This document shows positions 63,250-64,000 of a stretch of 64,000 bases of DNA, piece by piece (position 1 is the stretch's first letter; each line of letters opens with the position of its first letter). Under the pieces are notes generated by a model. That model was not told the DNA's origin. It ran no database searches and saw nothing but the letters and a program-made list of their open reading frames with translations. This DNA comes from Agarivorans gilvus (GTDB taxonomy: Bacteria; Pseudomonadota; Gammaproteobacteria; Enterobacterales; Celerinatantimonadaceae). Made by a program: the position numbers and the translations under genes. The stretch is taken from contig NZ_CP013021.1 in NCBI RefSeq assembly GCF_001420915.1, positions 2,077,001 through 2,141,000 of the forward strand. Direction: 5' to 3'.

Positions 63250-64000
63250 TTAGGCTTCGTCACTCTCTTCCTGACTGAATAAGGCATCAACGAAGGCTTG
63301 GGCTTCAAATTCACGTAAATCATCGATCCCTCACCCACACCAATATAACGGATCGGCAAGGCAAACTTATCCGCCAAGGCAAAAATCACTCCACCCTTAG
63401 CCGTGCCGTCAAGCTTGGTGAGAGTTAAGCCACTTAGCCCCACCGCCTGATTAAACAAGTTTGCCTGACTAATCGCATTTTGGCCGGTGCTGGCGTCAAT
63501 GGTTAACATAATTTCATGGGGAGCAGCATCGTCCAACTTCTTCATTACTCGAACAATTTTCTTTAGCTCTTCCATTAAGTGCGCTTTATTCTGCAAGCGT
63601 CCAGCGGTGTCGGCAATCAATACATCGATATTTCGTGACTTAGCTGCTTGAAAGGCATCAAAAATTACCGAAGCGCTATCGGCGCCGGTATGCTGTGCAA
63701 TCACCGGGATTTGATTTCGTTCGCCCCATACTTGCAACTGCTCTACTGCCGCGGCTCTAAAGGTATCACCCGCCGCCAACATCACCGACTTGCCTTGGCT
63801 TTGGTATTGCTTGGCCAGCTTGCCAATGGTGGTGGTTTTACCCACGCCATTTACGCCCACCATTAAAATCACAAACGGCCCTTCACTACGGCTAACATCC
63901 AAGGGCGCTTCAACCTGTTTAAGTAGGCTGCCCATATCTGACTTAAGCTGCTGATAGAGTGCTTCGCCATCTTTGAGCTCGCTGCGTTTCACGTGACTTT
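63250..64000 (-). pseudogene. ftsY: Signal recognition particle receptor FtsY, partial at edge, one frameshift
   Basis: SRP receptor GTPase that docks ribosomes making membrane proteins. The open frame runs to the right edge, so the acidic N-terminus is missing. The NG domain is intact: VILMVGVNGVGKTTTIGKLA, GDTFRAAAVEQL, LIADTAGRLQNKAHLM, LTKLDGTAKGGVIF. The C-terminus turns from YIGVGEG into SMIYVNLKPKP, whereas the next frame gives IDDLREFEAQAFVDALFSQ and a stop at 63250. Adding one base at 63327-63330 restores it. FtsY is essential in relatives, so the shift is probably a read error. Confidence 0.9.

Noticed and set aside
1..64000. CRISPR arrays, tRNA or rRNA genes, insertion sequences, prophage.
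   Set aside because: I saw no repeat-spacer pattern, tRNA-like cloverleaf, transposase or integrase motif while reading; a computed search was not possible.

Overview
The window comes from the chromosome of a marine gammaproteobacterium of the Alteromonadales/Vibrionales type. An Agarivorans-like organism is my best guess. The reasons are the gene-by-gene resemblance of the housekeeping loci (S10 operon, bioH-comF-nfuA, gpsA-secB-yibN opposite gpmI-envC-yibQ, ftsYEX), the argCBFGH operon ending in an ArgH-acetyltransferase fusion, and a secreted GH9 glucanase. The genus is an inference. I see no rRNA, tRNA, CRISPR array, transposase or prophage.

Layout. 1-4200 (minus): S10 ribosomal protein operon (rpsJ, rplC, rplD, rplW, rplB, rpsS, rplV, rpsC running off the left edge) with its promoter and a structured leader. 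4335-6708 (plus): a cyclic-nucleotide-domain histidine kinase and a receiver-only regulator. 6798-8746 (minus): a GGDEF/EAL protein with a degenerate GGDEF, and a YjbR-like protein. 8827-14757 (minus): arginine biosynthesis operon argC-B-F-G-H(A), with tandem ArgR boxes over its promoter, divergent from ppc. 17917-20166 (plus): a membrane protein of unknown function, then an orphan type VI secretion amidase (Tae4) with a presumed periplasmic immunity protein. 20250-23155: metF with a MetJ operator, greB, a LacI-family regulator. 23156-28052: GH9 glucanase and Tex. 28131-31443: a chemoreceptor with a duplicated sensor, a frameshifted SprA-like metalloprotease gene and a small unknown. 31511-39744: bioH, comF, nfuA, gpsA, secB, yibN, gpmI, envC, yibQ (frameshifted), a cysteine-cluster protein. 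39831-46963 (minus): type IV minor pilin operon fimT-pilV-pilW-pilX-pilY1-pilE. 47317-52631: two small genes, glpX, a DUF4202 protein, ald, a DUF4357 protein, rpoH. 52781-60131 (plus): nitrite assimilation operon cobA-nirB-nirD-nitrate/nitrite transporter-PP2C/kinase, behind a sigma-54 promoter with two NtrC-like sites. 60222-64000: MATE transporter, then ftsX, ftsE and ftsY on the minus strand.

The most notable observations are these. (1) The Tae4 effector-immunity pair has no secretion genes around it, and the partner does not look like the classical Tai4. (2) The sigma-54/NtrC-type nitrite operon has no nitrate reductase gene in the window, and together with the MATE gene it separates ftsX from rpoH, which are neighbours in many gammaproteobacteria. 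(3) Four conserved genes (argH, an SprA-like protease gene, yibQ, ftsY) each carry a one-base loss. Two of these are in runs of five G where six are expected. Sequencing or assembly error is more likely than true gene loss, so these four proteins should be read as probably intact.
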